A stretch of 64,000 nucleotides of DNA. Origin: Cololabis saira (lineage: Eukaryota > Chordata > Actinopteri > Beloniformes > Belonidae). The notes beneath the pieces were generated by a model, which did no database searches, was not told the DNA's origin, and saw only the letters and a program-made list of their open reading frames with translations. Where the stretch lies: positions 2,192,501 to 2,256,500 of the forward strand of contig NC_084610.1 of assembly GCF_033807715.1 (NCBI RefSeq), written 5' to 3'. Of this stretch, positions 1-13,006 are shown piece after piece; positions within the stretch are counted from its first letter, which is position 1; every line of letters begins with the position of its first letter. The position numbers and the translations under genes were made by a program.

Positions 1-320
1 GCCTCTCCGTCTCCTCCGTCTCCTCATCTCCTCGTCTCCTCTCTGCAGCAGCTCCATCCTCGTCCTGTTTGAAAGAGGACTGCTGCACCCTACAGTTTAA
101 AATCCGCCTCTCCGGCCTCCCAACGCTCGTCTCTCCCAACGCTCGTCTCTCCCAACGCTCGTCTCTCCCGCCGCCTCACATCACGCCGCTCGCTCGCCTC
201 GCTCGCTCGGGGAGAAAATCTCACATACAAATCCAGAATGGCTGCTCGCATCAACAGGGTTTTCTTCTTGTTTTTATGTCACCGTTCTGCAGCTTTAAAC
301 TGCTTCCAGCTCTTAAATAA
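1..320. repeat. Pyrimidine-rich unique DNA with a 17-bp minisatellite
   Basis: The first 50 bases are a run of CTCCGTCTCCT-type pyrimidine ending in CTCTGCAG, which looks like a splice acceptor, but no open frame with recognisable protein follows. At about 118-170 the 17-base unit CAACGCTCGTCTCTCCC is repeated three times, followed by GCTCGCTCG runs near 186-210. No gene is supported. Confidence 0.5.
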
Positions 321-2608
<2,288 letters not shown>

Positions 2609-2662
2609 AGAAGTGTGTATTAGTGTGTATTAGTGTGTATTAGTGTGTAGAAGTGTGTAGAA
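2609..2662. repeat. Short minisatellite AGTGTGTATT
   Basis: Five or so near-tandem copies of a 10-11 base unit AGTGTGTATT or AGTGTGTAGA. Confidence 0.7.
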
Positions 2663-2724
2663 GTTCTGCACCTGTAAACTGTTACCATAAAGGATAGTCC
2701 CAATGTTTAAACCATAAACAACAA

Positions 2725-2726
2725 CT

Positions 2727-2790
<64 letters not shown>

Positions 2791-3978
2791 TCAGGCTCCT
2801 TTCATTCTTTCTTTCTTTCGTCCTTCCTTTCTTTCTTTCTTTCTCATATCCTTCCTTCCTTCCTTCCTTCCTTCCTTCCTTCCTTCCTTCCTTCCTTCCT
2901 TCCTTCCTTCCTTCCTTCCTTCCTTCCTTCTTATTTTCTCCATTCCTTCCTTCTTTTCTTCCTTCTTTTCTCTCTTCCTTCCTTCTTTTCTCCCTCCCTT
3001 CCTTCTTTTCTCCCTTCCTTCCTTCTTTCCTTCCTTCCTTCTTTTCTCCCTTCCTTCCTTCTTTTCTCCCTTCCTTCCTTCTTTCCTTCTTTTCTCCCTT
3101 CCTTCCTTCTTTCTGGCTCATTCCTTCCTTCCTTCCTTCCTTCCTTCCTTCCTTCCTTCCTTCCTTCCTTCCTTCCTTCCTTCCTTCTTTCCTTCCTTCC
3201 TTCCTTCCTTCCTTCTTTCCTTCCTTCCTTCCTTCCTTCCTTCCTTCTTTCCTTCCTTCCTTCCTTCCTTCTTTCCTTCTTTCCTTCCTTCTTTCCTTCC
3301 TTCCTTCCTTCCTTCCTCCTTCCTTCCTTCCTTCTTCCTTCTTTCCTTCCTTCCTTCCTTCATTCTTTCCTTCCTTCCTTCCTTCCTTCCTTCCTTCCTT
3401 CTTTCCTTCCTTCCTTCCTTCCTTCTTTCCTTCCTTCCTTCCTTCCTTCCTTCCTTCCTTCCTTCTTTCCTTCCTTCCTTCCTTCCTTCTTTCCTTCCTT
3501 CCTTCCTTCCTTCCTTCTTTCCTTCCTTCTTTCCTTCCTTCTTTCCTTCCTTCCTTCTTCCTTCCTTCCTTCCTTCCTTCCTTCATTCTTTCCTTCCTTC
3601 CTTCCTTCCTTCATTCTTTCCTTCCTTCCTTCCTTCCTTCCTTCCTTCCTTCCTTCCTTCCTTCCTTCCTTCCTTCCTTCCTTCCTTCCTTCCTTCCTTC
3701 TTTCCTTCCTTCCTTCCTTCCTTCCTTCCTTCTTTCCTTCCTTCTTTCCTTCCTTCTTTCCTTCCTTCCTTCCTTCCTTCCTTCCTTCCTTCCTTCCTTC
3801 ATTCTTTCCTTCCTTCCTTCCTTCCTTCATTCTTCCTTCCTTCCTTCCTTCCTTCCTTCCTTCCTTCCTTCCTTCCTTCCTTCCTTCCTTCCTTCCTTCC
3901 TTCCTTCCTTCCTTCCTTCACATACGTTGTGCGTGGATTTAACACAGAATCATAAATCAGTTTTACACAAAAACGTCT
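2725..3978 (-). mobile_element. Pyrimidine tetranucleotide tract with a short shared flank (mobile SSR, family 2)
   Basis: About 1.2 kb of nearly pure pyrimidine on the plus strand: CTTT repeats (2725-2791) and then CCTT repeats with scattered CTTT, CATT and CTCC variants to 3919. The 60 bases after the tract (3920-3978) match the 60 bases after another pyrimidine tract at 27808-27866. Read on the minus strand, the unit is a short head containing GATTTATGATTCTGTGTTAA followed by GAAGG/AAAG repeats, like a retroposon with a simple-sequence tail. A possible short direct repeat ATGTTTAA flanks it near 2704 and 3980. Lys-Glu-Gly-Arg frames here are microsatellite translations. The repeat is certain; its mobility is inferred from the second copy. 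Confidence 0.75.
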
Positions 3979-4793
3979 ATGTTTAATGATATGTTAAATC
4001 TCCTAAATAAAGGCATCTGCTCTGATTATGACGGTTTAATTCAACCTGTGACTCTTCATTTGTCTTTATTCCGGGTCTAAAAGCGTGTCTTTACCTGACA
4101 CTTACGTCCCTGGTATAAATTCTGGATTACACTTTCAGGAATATGTGATTGTGCTGGAGTTTGACTGTAATCCAGCGTGGTGTCTGAGCAGCATTGTGAA
4201 GTCAGACGTCCTGGAGGGAAGTGTAAGGGAAGGAGGGTGAAAGTTGAAGAGATGGAGACGCTTTGACTTATCTGCGGCCGCCTTAAGTGAAGCCGTTTGG
4301 AGATAGACGGAGTAAATAGAAAACAGCGATTGTCTCTCCGCTCTGCCTCCCTCTCCGTAATCTGATTGGGCACGTTCCCCCGAATCGAGGGCAACGCCAA
4401 AACAAAAGATCACCAATCAGATAGAAGGGGCTCCCACTGAAGTTCCTGGCATGGTATGAATGCTCTGCCCTCTCATGTGCGCTAGTATCTCGCAGTGAGA
4501 TTCCCCGTGTCGCTTTTATGTGTTAATCGTCACCGCTCAGTGAGACTATTGTGCTGTCTTCATCGCCGGGGAGGAAACCGCAAAAAAAAAAAAAGAAAAA
4601 AAAGAGAATAAGAAAAAAGGAGAGGAGTTAGTATGAGGAATGAATGCGAGGAGCGCAGAGTGCCAGCACCGTTTCACACGAGCTCAAAATCTCCACATCC
4701 CCCCTTTGACGAAGGTCCAAGAGTGCAATGTGCTGCTCCGCCACCTCAGACATGTCTAATTGCTGGGGAAGAAAATGCAGAGCAAACATTCTT
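3979..4793. other. Unique stretch, no gene recognised
   Basis: Moderate-GC DNA with an A-rich run near 4580-4620. Two overlapping minus-strand frames (about 4077-4416) look like chance frames: neither has low-complexity-free conserved protein character or splice context. Confidence 0.4.
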
Positions 4794-4857
4794 GCTTGTT
4801 GGTCTCCTTGTTGGTCTCCTTGTTGGTCTCCTTGTTGGTCTCCTTGTTGGTCTCCTT
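4794..4857. repeat. 12-bp minisatellite TTGTTGGTCTCC
   Basis: Five tandem copies of TTGTTGGTCTCC with almost no variation. Confidence 0.9.
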
Positions 4858-4980
4858 CGTATCCTTTGTACGTCTCAGGCCAGGTTAGCGTCTCCGGGTT
4901 TACCTGAGATCTTTAGGAATCACCTGGATAACCAGACGACACGTATTCACCTCCAACCACAGGTTCACCCCATTTCCTAA

Positions 4981-6015
4981 CCCTTGTGCTGTCTTTGGGT
5001 CAAGGGAGGTGAAGGGAGGAAAGAAGGAAGGAAGAGGAAAGGAGAAAAGAAGGAAGGAAGGAAGGAAGAAAGGACAAAAGAAGGAAGTAAGGAAGGGAGA
5101 AAAGAAGGAATGAAGGAAGAAAGGAGAAAAGAAGGAAGGAAGTAGGAAAGGGAATAAGGAAGGGAGAAAAGATGGAAGAAAGGGAAGAAGGAAGTAAGGA
5201 AGAAAGGAGAAAGAGAAGGAAGGAAGGAAGGAAGGAAGGGAGTAAGGAAGGGAGAAAAGATGGAAGGAAGGAAGAAAGGAGAAAAGAAGGAAGGAAGGAA
5301 GTAGGAAAGGGAGTAAGGAAGGGAGAGAAGATGGAAGGAAGGAAGAAAGGAGAAAAGAAGGAAGGAAGTAGGAAAGGGAGTAAGGAAGGGAGAAAAGATG
5401 GAACGGAGGAAAGAAGGAAGTAAGGAAGAAAGGAGAAAAAGAAGGAAGAAAGGAGAAAAAGAAGGAAGGAAGGAAGTAAGGAAGGGAGTAAGGAAGAAAG
5501 GAGAAAAGAAGGAAGGAAGTAAGGAAGGGAGAAAAGATGGAAGGAAGGAAAAAAGGAAGTAAGGAAGAAAGGAGAAAAGAAGGAAGGAAGTAGGAAAGGG
5601 AGTAAGGAAGGGAGAAAAGATGGAACAGAGGAAGGAAGGAAAGAAGGAAGGAAGGAAAGAAGTAGGAAAGGGAGTAAGGAAGGGAGAAAAGATGGAAGGA
5701 AGGAAAGAAGGGAGAAAAGATGGAAGGAAGGGAGAAAGAAAGGAAAGAGAGAGAAAAGGAAATAAGGGAGGGAGGAAGGAATGGAGAAAAGGAAATAAAG
5801 AAGGGAGGGAAGAAGGAAGGAATGGATAAAATAAGGAAAGAAGGAAGGAAAAGCAAAGAAGGTAATAAAGGAATGAATGACGTAAGGGAGGTAGGAAGAA
5901 AAAGGAGTAAAGGAGGGTAAAACAAGAGGAAAAGAAGAAAGGGAGAAGGTGGAGAGAGCAGGAGGAAAGAAGGATAGAAGAATTGGGTCATTTTGACCCA
6001 AAGACAGTACAAGGG
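4981..6015 (-). mobile_element. piggyBac-like MITE filled with a GGAA array (mobile SSR, family 1)
   Basis: The ends are inverted: CCCTTGTGCTGTCTTTGGGT at the left and, on the opposite strand at the right, CCCTTGTACTGTCTTTGGGT. The flanks are CTAA (4977-4980) and TTAA (6016-6019), the latter being the target of piggyBac-type transposons; the left copy has one mismatch. The interior, about 950 bp, is a degenerate GGAA/GGAAA/GGGA array with GTAAGGAAGG variants. It is the reverse orientation of the element at 13007-13991, because its right end matches that element's left end, including the subterminal TTTTGACCCA palindrome. No transposase is present, so it is non-autonomous. Long frames within it are purine-repeat translations. 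Confidence 0.85.
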
Positions 6016-6405
6016 TTAACGTGTTTAGCAGGTTTATGTATCATCCTTAAAATAGGAGTGATTGTAGGTCCAGTCCATCAAGTCAACTGAGAAGAATAAA
6101 AACCAAACCTGCCTCTAATTATGAACTCATTTTTACCTGTTAAGGAACATAAAGATTCTCCCTCAACAGTTGTCATTGATGTCAGATTCATTTACTGTAA
6201 TATCAGCATCAATGCCTTTGGAGCCCCTAGTGGTCATTTAAAGAACTGCATGTTTTTTTCCGTGACTGACTCAGCCTTGCAGTTTTGTTCATAACAAATC
6301 GTGCGTTACTATCATCCAGGACGACATATGACCGACCGGCTGAAGTGCAAAACCCAAGACGGTTCAACTACAAAAGGTAAATTTTTGGTAAATTTACATC
6401 ACAAG
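6016..6405. other. Unique stretch, nothing recognised
   Basis: AT-rich DNA between two MITEs. No frame or repeat is recognised. Confidence 0.4.
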
Positions 6406-6408
6406 TAC

Positions 6409-6891
6409 CGTTTTTTCTGCACTATAAGGCGCACCTAAAAGCCTTTCATTTCTCAAAAACCGGCAGCCTGCCTTATATATGATCATTACGGTAATTTCTG
6501 TTACTGTAGTCAGGGGATTGTGGGTAATGTAGTTGGTGTCGCCAAAGTAATGGCGCTAAAAACGTCAGGAATCGTTCAAGACAACAGCAGCGACGCTGAC
6601 TCGCATAATGGCGACTTTGACGAGACGGAGCAAAGCTGGATTTTATTTTGTTAATAAAGTTTGACATACGGTACTTTTCTTCTTGTTTTTTTTTTTTGCA
6701 TTTGCTGTAGGATTTTGTAGCATTTCCTGTAGCGCAGCTCCATCAGGTAGATACGCAACTCAACCCCAGCCACTATAGTACGGTATTTTACCTGATATTT
6801 AATGTGCCTTATAATGTGGTGCGCCTTATATATGGGAAAGGTTTTAAAATACGTCATTCATTGAAGGTGTGCCTTATAGTGCGGAAAATAC
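6409..6891. mobile_element. MITE with CTATAAGGCGCACC-type inverted ends
   Basis: The left end reads TTTTTTCTGCACTATAAGG and the right end, reverse-complemented, TATTTTCCGCACTATAAGG, both followed by a CGCACC or CACACC motif. Subterminal copies of GCGCCTTATATATG occur inside. TA dinucleotides border both ends and could be a 2-bp target duplication. This is a widespread fish terminal motif, related to the termini of the element at 16184-19293, which has TTTA flanks. No coding capacity. Confidence 0.75.
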
Positions 6892-7186
6892 GCTAAAAAT
6901 ACTGTCGTCTACAAGCGTAAAAATGAGTTACCTGCTAAAAACCAATGACGTTAATATCTTTGTATGGTGGTTTGTAGTTTTTGTATGAAGATGTGATGCT
7001 CCTAGGTAAACATGGTACATGGTACTGAATCCAGTTTTAGGGACAAACCCCGGCCTGGGTGGGAAACCCTTAGGACCGGGTAGGAAAGCCAAAGTAAAGT
7101 AACGTAAGTCTGTCACATAGCCATTCATACCTATATATTTTGTTTACATTGATGGAGGTGAATATTAAGAGCTGTTTAATTAATAT

Positions 7187-7225
7187 TGCAAACACACATG
7201 TCAAACTCAAGGCCCATGGGCCAAA
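7187..7225. mobile_element. hAT-like element end (fragment)
   Basis: The sequence ACATGTCAAACTCAAGGCCC followed by ATGGGCC resembles a common hAT terminal repeat of fish. No partner terminus was located, so this is a fragment. Confidence 0.4.
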
Positions 7226-7575
7226 TTATTATAATTCTTTATTTTTAAAAAGGGACAGTGTACATTGATCAACATTTCCTTGCAGAAAGTAAATGTACCC
7301 GAGTTAGCTGAAAGGCTAATTTTCATCGGCAGTCCCTTCGCCAGATGTTAATAGACTTTTTTTTTATAAATGAAATAAAAAATGCCCAATAGACATACAC
7401 ACAAATACAGCATGCATGACATATCACAACAAAGACAGATACAGTGCAAAAATAGAATAGAAAAAACAAATGAATAAAAGTACAGTACAATCATCTTAAA
7501 ACCAGCCAAATTGGCTATAGCATACAGTTTTAAATTACATTTATTCACTTCCTGATACAGGTAAAATAATGGCTT
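7226..7575 (-). mobile_element. LINE 3' UTR fragment, minus strand (tentative)
   Basis: On the minus strand the sequence reads towards AATGTACACTGTCCCTTTTT and an AATAAAG polyadenylation-type signal, the pattern of a 5'-truncated non-LTR retrotransposon tail. No reverse-transcriptase residues are recognised within it. Confidence 0.35.
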
Positions 7576-7589
7576 GTATTAAAGAGAGC

Positions 7590-7641
7590 CACTAGTACTA
7601 CTACTACTAGTACTACTACTAGGAATAGTACTACTAGTGCT
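7590..7641. repeat. ACT trinucleotide repeat with imperfect palindrome
   Basis: CACTAGTACTACTACTA begins, and TAGTACTACTAGTG ends, a short ACT-repeat block, giving a near-palindrome around the sequence GGAA. Confidence 0.7.
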
Positions 7642-8680
7642 CACATCTTTGTGAGTCAACAAGCCAGTCTTTGCCTTAACTTTAAAAGATTGATATGATG
7701 GAGATTCTCTGACTGATTGTGTACTGGGCCGCGAGCTCATTAGATTTAGTATAAAGCCCAAAACGGCTTAGCTCCGGCATTATTTGCAAGACCTGATAGT
7801 GCCTTATGTTCCTGGCAGAGCTCTCCGTTCTCGGAGTGCAGGTTTACTCATAGTTCCTAGAGTATCCAAATGTAGATTTGGAGGGCGGGGGTTCTGCTAT
7901 CAGGCACCATTACTTTGGAACCAAGGCTAACACCACCTCCACCTTTAAAAGTAAACTTAAAACCTTTCTGTTTAGTAAAGCCTATAGTTAGTGTTTAGTA
8001 AACCTCTAGCTGGTGTAGGTAAATCTCTAGGTAGTGTAAACTCTAGTGTGTTAGAGTCGCTCCTGTAGTTTCTTGTGCTGGCCCCCCCTTTTCTTCTCTT
8101 TTTTCTCTTTTGTACATGGTGCAGCATCCTCTGCTGGTGGTGAAGAGCATCTCTGAATGCACAACACCGGAACTTGCAGCGTGGGAGTGAGAGGGGCAGG
8201 GTAACGGCCCGGTCAGGCGGGGGAGAGATTTGTCCCTCAAGACTCCTCTCCCTGGCCCTGCCCCTTCTCAACCTTTCCCCGACCCTGCACCTAACCTGGG
8301 GCTTGCTGATTGGGAGCTGGCCTGTGGTCCCCACCCCCGGTCATCCCGTTGCTGCTTCCACCTGCCTGCGGTCCCCACCCCCAGTCATCCCGTTGCTGTT
8401 TCCACCTGCCTGTGGTCCCCACCCCCGGTCATCCCGTTGCTGATTCCACCTGCCCTGCCTTCCACCTGCCTGCAGGTTTCTGCTGATGGAGACGAGAACT
8501 GGGTTGTGATTCTGTTTAGTTCTGCTGTAGAGACAGTTGGACATTTAGGGGATTGACTGGCGTCCGGGTCCCCTGGTGGTCCGGCAGGGAACTGTGGTTT
8601 TTCTTGAGCACAGAAATGAAACGTCGGCGCTTGGTTTTGTCGAGAGAGTTCCTGCGGTGGCATCAACCGGAAAGATGGAA
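7642..8680 (+). pseudogene. Degenerate LINE: reverse-transcriptase C-terminus and 3' UTR
   Basis: Translated fragments match the C-terminal end of CR1/L2/Rex1-type LINE ORF2 proteins: QDLIVPYVPGRALRSR, then LLIVPRVSKCRFGGRGF and QAPLLWN (from about 7780, in the frame of 7835), and after a frameshift TFKSKLKTFLFSKAYS (from 7941) ending in a stop. An internal stop after KPKTA and the frameshift make it non-functional. The 3' UTR continues through the GTTTCTTGTGCTGGCCCCCC segment near 8070 and a 44-bp minisatellite (8326-8460, three copies, unit beginning GGTCCCCACCCCCGGTCATC). The same UTR, on the other strand, lies at 25775-26060. Which LINE clade is uncertain. Confidence 0.8.
8326..8470. repeat. 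44-bp minisatellite inside the LINE 3' UTR
   Basis: Three copies of a unit containing CATCCCGTTGCTGCTTCCAC and CCTGCCTGCGGTCCCCACCC. Copies start at 8326 and 8370, giving a 44-base period. The same period occurs in the inverted copy near 25.8 kb, so the array belongs to the LINE family. Confidence 0.85.
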
Positions 8681-8696
8681 CGACTGAAGAAACAGA

Positions 8697-9306
8697 GACT
8701 GCGTTTCATGCATCAATAACCCTTTTAAAACCCCAATATTGGCAATAACCGAATTTGCACGGCCATGTAAACACCAATAACCCCTTTGAATAACCCAAAT
8801 TTGCTCATATTCAGGTTTTTAAAACCCCAATATGAGCCCTGGGTTACTCCTTTTAAAACCTGAATATTGGGTCATGTAAACGCCAAACGGAATATCCCCA
8901 TCAAACGGAACAAGAATTTGTTTTCTGCTCATGCTCTGTTCACAAGGAATCCTGGTCTTTTGAGTCCAGGAAGTTCTTATAAACACGGAAAAACAAGACC
9001 AGGAGGAGACTATTCACTTCATAAATGTAATGAAGGATATGAACATTTCTGCATTTGTAGACGGTAGAAAGTACCGGGATAGAAGATTTACAAGAAGGTG
9101 AGAGAAAAGTTGCTGAAGCAGCATTTGTTTTGAATTTGGATACAGGAAGAAGAAGCAGAAATGAAATTGCGTCAACACGTTCTCCGTGCGTCGCTGGTTT
9201 GATCCAGATAACCCAAATGATTAATTACCATGTAAACGGAATATTCCCAATGTTTCAGTAACCGGAATATTCGCAATAACCCCAATTTTGACTGCATGTA
9301 AACGCA
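8697..9306 (+). mobile_element. MITE with CTGCGTTTCATGCA termini, copy 1
   Basis: Inverted ends (CTGCGTTTCATGCA at the left; on the opposite strand CTGCGTTTACATGCAGTC at the right) enclose about 610 bp with repeated AACCCGAATATTGG-like blocks near both ends. A near-full second copy lies at 29212-29832 in the same orientation, and a partial one at 28435-28500. The central part, near 9040-9110, reads FVDGRKYRDRRFTRR in both copies and may be an exon relic of the parent transposon, but this is weak. Confidence 0.8.
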
Positions 9307-9322
9307 GCCAGAGTTTAAAGAG

Positions 9323-9323
<1 letters not shown>

Positions 9324-9368
<45 letters not shown>

Positions 9369-9386
9369 GTGTGTGTGTGGTGTGTG

Positions 9387-9419
<33 letters not shown>
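9324..9419. repeat. (GT)n microsatellite, interrupted
   Basis: About 96 bases of GT repeats with single-base interruptions (GTGC, GTGG, GTTG). Cys-Val frames through it are not genes. Confidence 0.95.
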
Positions 9420-9420
<1 letters not shown>

Positions 9421-9536
9421 CAGATGCCATTCTGCTGATCTCAGTCCACATCCATGTGTTTACTGCCCAAATCCTCCCGAAGAATGGCAGGACCGACGGC
9501 TGCTCTTCCCTCCGGAGGGCCGGGAGTCGTCCCCAC

Positions 9537-9604
9537 CGTCTCCTCCCGTCTCCTCCTCCCGTCTCCTCCCGTCTCCTCCTCCCGTCTCCTCCCGTCTCCG
9601 TCAG
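9537..9604. repeat. CCCGTCTCCTCC minisatellite
   Basis: Alternating CCCGTCTCCTC and CCGTCTCCT units, five to six copies, within a GC-rich segment. Confidence 0.85.
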
Positions 9605-9917
9605 GTCGGCCGACGCTCCACCACCAACATCTGCCCGCCAGGAGACCCGCACTGCCGTGGAAACGACACCAACTGTGGGTTTGTGTCCGCGCTGCCACTC
9701 ACGTGGACGTGTTTGAGCTGCGGACTTGGCTGCTCTTCTGTTTACTGTGTTTAAGAGGAAATTAAGTGTGACACCGGTGACTTATGCGGATTATACTCAC
9801 GCGCTTTATTAAGTGCTCTGGTGCTTTTATGAAAGAAGAAATAACTGATAGAAAAATCAGGATATTACAATTGTCAAAAAATATTTCGTATTTATTTAAA
9901 AAAAAAAGTGTATTTAG

Positions 9918-10095
9918 AAATCTGCGGATGAAAAAAAAAAATAAATAAATCACTGGGTTTGTATGTGTATATATGTATATATATTAAATATAGCAATAAT
10001 GCACATATATATGCCTTAGGTTTTTACCGGCATGGTATCAACCATTAATATGTGTGCAGACAAGGTAAAAAAAAAAAAAAAAAATCTGCGGATGA
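9918..10095 (+). mobile_element. Short poly-A retroposon with 14-bp TSD
   Basis: The direct repeat AAATCTGCGGATGA occurs at 9918-9931 and 10082-10095. Between them lies a 150-bp insert beginning in an A-run, containing TTTTTACCGGCATGGTATCA and GTGTGCAGACAAGG, and ending in a poly-A tail. This is the hallmark of LINE-mediated retroposition. The insert is the 5'-truncated counterpart of the minus-strand insert at 17279-17953, which shares the same 3' end. Whether the family is a SINE or a LINE tail is undecided. Confidence 0.85.
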
Positions 10096-11124
10096 TATAT
10101 TAAATGTGCATTAAGATTAAAAATTAATCAAACCACATTGCATTGTTAGAAAAAGCCCAAAGTAAAGAATTTAGAGAAACAAGTCGAGTCTTTTTTCTAA
10201 AAAACAAAGATCACATGAACCACATAAACCTAACAATTATTCCAGCCGCTGAAAGCGCCGCGATGTTTGGGAAGCGGGGCTGCCAAAAGTGGGTTTGCAG
10301 CGGCAGAACAAAGACGAGTTTCAGGAAGTTTAAAGGTTGCACCGAGTGTGTGGAGAACGCAGCTCGTTACGCCTCAAAGTGCCGGCGCAGGCTTGTGCAG
10401 AAACAAGTGTTGGGAAGTTTAAAGGTTGCATACATTGAGCGGGAACGTACGGAGGCCGTCCCGGAGACGTGGGATCCACGCTGCGAGAGACTTTCCGGTC
10501 AAACATATGCGTGTTCTTCTTGCACACAAGTCTCCCGGCTTTGATGGAGCTCAAATACAGTCGGTATCGTCTCTCACACCCGGGGAGGAGGAGGAGGGCG
10601 GAGGGCGGAGGGGAGGCAGCACAACAGAAGTTGGGTTTCGCCACGGTACCGAGCAGATATTTTATTGACGTGGGAAGACGCAGGAAAACGAGCTGCTTTC
10701 ACTCTACCATGTCGAGTCCTTCTGTTGGCGCCAGAATCCAAAACAATTTCAGATTTTGAGAAATACGGGAGCAGCTGGCGTTCCCACAGCCATGCTGGAA
10801 TTAGGCGTTTACGCGCTGCAACCCTATCTGCTCTGCACCTGGGCGACGCGGCGCAGCACCTCCGACCCGCACCAGCCAGAGCCGTACGAGCCGTAAGAGC
10901 CGTACGAGCCGTGCACGGCGGCGTCAGGAACATCTTCCTGCAGCCGGTGAAGCTGCAGCTTCTGACGGGGATTTCTGGCCCTGCAGGCGGTACAAGTCCA
11001 AAACAGGGTTCGTAAATGTCTAAACAGAACCCTGCAGGCACGGTAACTAGAGAAAAACAAAAATACTGTGATATTTGTGACAAACACGGAGCATTTGTCC
11101 AACAAGTTGAATAAAAAACGAGAA
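10096..11124. other. CpG-rich unique segment, no gene recognised
   Basis: After 10240 the segment is GC-rich with many CpGs. A repeated phrase AAGTTTAAAGGTTGCA occurs near 10327 and 10417, and GAGCCGTACGAGCCGTAAGA starts a short tandem repeat at 10879-10918. Several overlapping frames on both strands have no recognisable domains. It could be a CpG island or an old repeat. Confidence 0.4.
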
Positions 11125-11330
11125 AAAGGGAATAAAAATAGAATAGAATAGAATAAAATAGAATAGAATAGAATAGACTTTATTGTCATTGTGCTCAGGT
11201 TACAACGAGATGGTTGGGATGTTCCCACCAAAGTGCAAAGGAAGCAAAAATAAGAAGAATAAATAAGTATGAAAAGCACAGGATACAAACATAAAAGCAA
11301 TACAAACAATGTCTGGATAAAGTGCAAAAA
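11125..11330 (-). mobile_element. LINE 3' end with (AGAAT)n tail, minus strand
   Basis: On the minus strand the sequence runs ...CATCTCGTTGTAACC, CAATGACAATAAAGTCTATT and then a TATTC pentanucleotide tail (11135-11176 on the plus strand as AGAAT repeats). This is the familiar 3' end of a fish non-LTR retrotransposon, 5'-truncated to about 150-200 bp. Confidence 0.7.
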
Positions 11331-12240
11331 TACAAAATAATTGTGTCCAGTTATCCAAGTGGTTAGTGATTAGTCAGGTATATTTAGTTTTTGTTATTGG
11401 AAATTAGAGGATTTTATAATTTATCCTGGGCATTTTTTAGATATTAAAAAAAAAGTTTTTGTAAGTAATTTAATTTTAAGGTTTGAATTTCACTCTTTCA
11501 CTCAAAGATAATAAAATATCCAAATGTAAATTTTTATCAGATTTTACCGTTTTTTGTTGTTTTAAAACAAAACAGATTTGGGGAACAATCTGTGAAAAGG
11601 GTTCAAACAAATCCCAATCATTAGAACCGATTTCCATGTAAATGTTTCTTAAAAAATGGAATGAGGTTGTAGTTAAATCACTTAAATTTGAGAAATGTCT
11701 ATGAAAAAAAACTAAACATTTTAAAATTAAGTTATTTTTATCATGTGTAAAGGTATTTCTATCAGGGAACTTTTTATCAATTTATAAAAATGTAAAATTA
11801 CTGCATATTTTAATAAAATACAAATTAGTCAATAAATAATTAAATGGAAAAAATAACTTCTGATAATCTGAAGTGAATAGCTGTATGACCATAAATGCTA
11901 CCAAATTATTTGTTCCTGCCTCAGAATAAATAAATAAATAAATAAATAAAATGAAATATTACTGAACAAGTTTAAAGATAAATTATCGATATCGTGATTT
12001 TTTATTTTTTTAGAAAATAATAAATAATGTTCTACCTATGGGTTTTCTCTATTGTTTTTGGTCTAGATGTCTCTACATTGATCTAGAGACAGAAAGAGCT
12101 AAATATCCCCGTTTTGACTGGTACCAAATAACTAACTAAAAGGATAACAGGAAGCTGCTCGCTCCAGTTCTGGTGGAACCTGTGTGCTGCTTCACACCTA
12201 AATCCATCTCTTTAAAATTTGTGTAATTTAAGCCACAAAA
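11331..12240. other. AT-rich unique stretch, nothing recognised
   Basis: Very AT-rich DNA with a short AAAT repeat near 11928-11950. No gene or repeat family was identified. Confidence 0.45.
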
Positions 12241-12450
12241 GCTTTTTTCCATCTGTCACAACCCAAACCCTGGACCGGCTTCTTGGTCTTCATCGGAGGG
12301 AGCGGGGAGCGGCGGGTCGGCGGCGGGGCGGCGGCGTGACGGGCAGCCGCGGCGAGCAGCGGTGAGGAGTGAACATGTTGTCGCCCGTGTTGAACATCTG
12401 ACCTGGCTGGAACCTGCGGCGAGCGGCAGCTGAACAGGAGGCCGTCTGGA

Positions 12451-12464
12451 TGGGAGGGGGTGAT

Positions 12465-12495
<31 letters not shown>

Positions 12496-12509
12496 GGACG
12501 GGGGGGGGC
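12451..12509 (+). repeat. 9-bp G-run array with G-quadruplex potential
   Basis: Runs of five to nine guanines separated by AC or A (unit GGGGGGGAC) occur seven times or so in a row. Four closely spaced G-runs are enough for an intramolecular quadruplex. It sits in a GC-rich segment (12290-12540). Confidence 0.85.
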
Positions 12510-12566
12510 TTGGCTGGGCAGGCTTGGCCACTTGCCCTGGTCCCATTGACCAGACAGCTGAACTAG

Positions 12567-12640
12567 CGAGGGAGGGAGGGAGGATGGAGGAGGGAGGGAT
12601 GGAGGGAGGGAGGGAGGGAGGAGGGAGGGAACCCAGGAAA
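12567..12640. repeat. (GGGA)n purine microsatellite
   Basis: GGGA repeats with occasional GGAT variants, the complement of a CCCT tract. Confidence 0.9.
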
Positions 12641-12717
12641 TAGATGGAGCTGCTGGGTTGTTTTGTACATGAGAAAATCAGTCCAGTTAGCTGTCACCGG
12701 CCTCCATCTTTGTTGAT

Positions 12718-12955
12718 CAGTCCTGATCAGCCCCCGCCGCCACCGCCGATCAGCCCCCCACCACCACCACCACCACCGATCAGCTCCCACCACCACCACC
12801 ACCGCCGATCAGCCCCCACCACCACCACCACCACCGATCAGCCCCCCACCACCACCACCGATCAGCCCACCACCACCACCACCACCACCACCGATCAGCC
12901 CCCACCACCACCACCAACACCGCCCCCCCCCCCCCACCACCGCCGCCGCCCAACC
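12718..12955. repeat. CCA repeat interspersed with GATCAGCCCC minisatellite
   Basis: Blocks of CACCACCACC are punctuated every 20-45 bases by CCGATCAGCCCCC, giving an irregular minisatellite with about eight GATCAG punctuations, ending in a C-run and CCGCCGCC. Pro/His/Trp-rich frames on either strand are translations of this array. Confidence 0.9.
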
Positions 12956-13006
12956 TGGAGGTTTGTTTGGTAATAGATGTCAAACTGTGAGCGACTGATA
13001 TCTTAA

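Noticed and set aside
1..60. Possible splice acceptor CTCTCTGCAG near 48
   Set aside because: Pyrimidine-rich repeats give such motifs by chance and the downstream frame has no recognisable protein.
2630..3830. Long Lys-Glu-Gly-Arg open frames (up to 318 residues)
   Set aside because: They are translations of the GGAA complement of the CCTT array; open because the repeat has no stop in those frames. The same applies to Phe-Leu-Pro-Ser frames at 4900-6012, 13021-13995 and 27062-27896.
9221..9765. Frames of 85-143 residues around the GT tract
   Set aside because: They combine microsatellite translation with GC-rich minisatellite; several overlapping frames on both strands are open simultaneously, so none is favoured.
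10143..11327. Overlapping frames in the CpG-rich segment as a gene
   Set aside because: Frames on both strands are open over the same bases and none shows domain or splice structure; the right part is a LINE tail.
12644..12983. Proline-rich and tryptophan/glycine-rich frames
   Set aside because: Translations of CCA repeats on the two strands.
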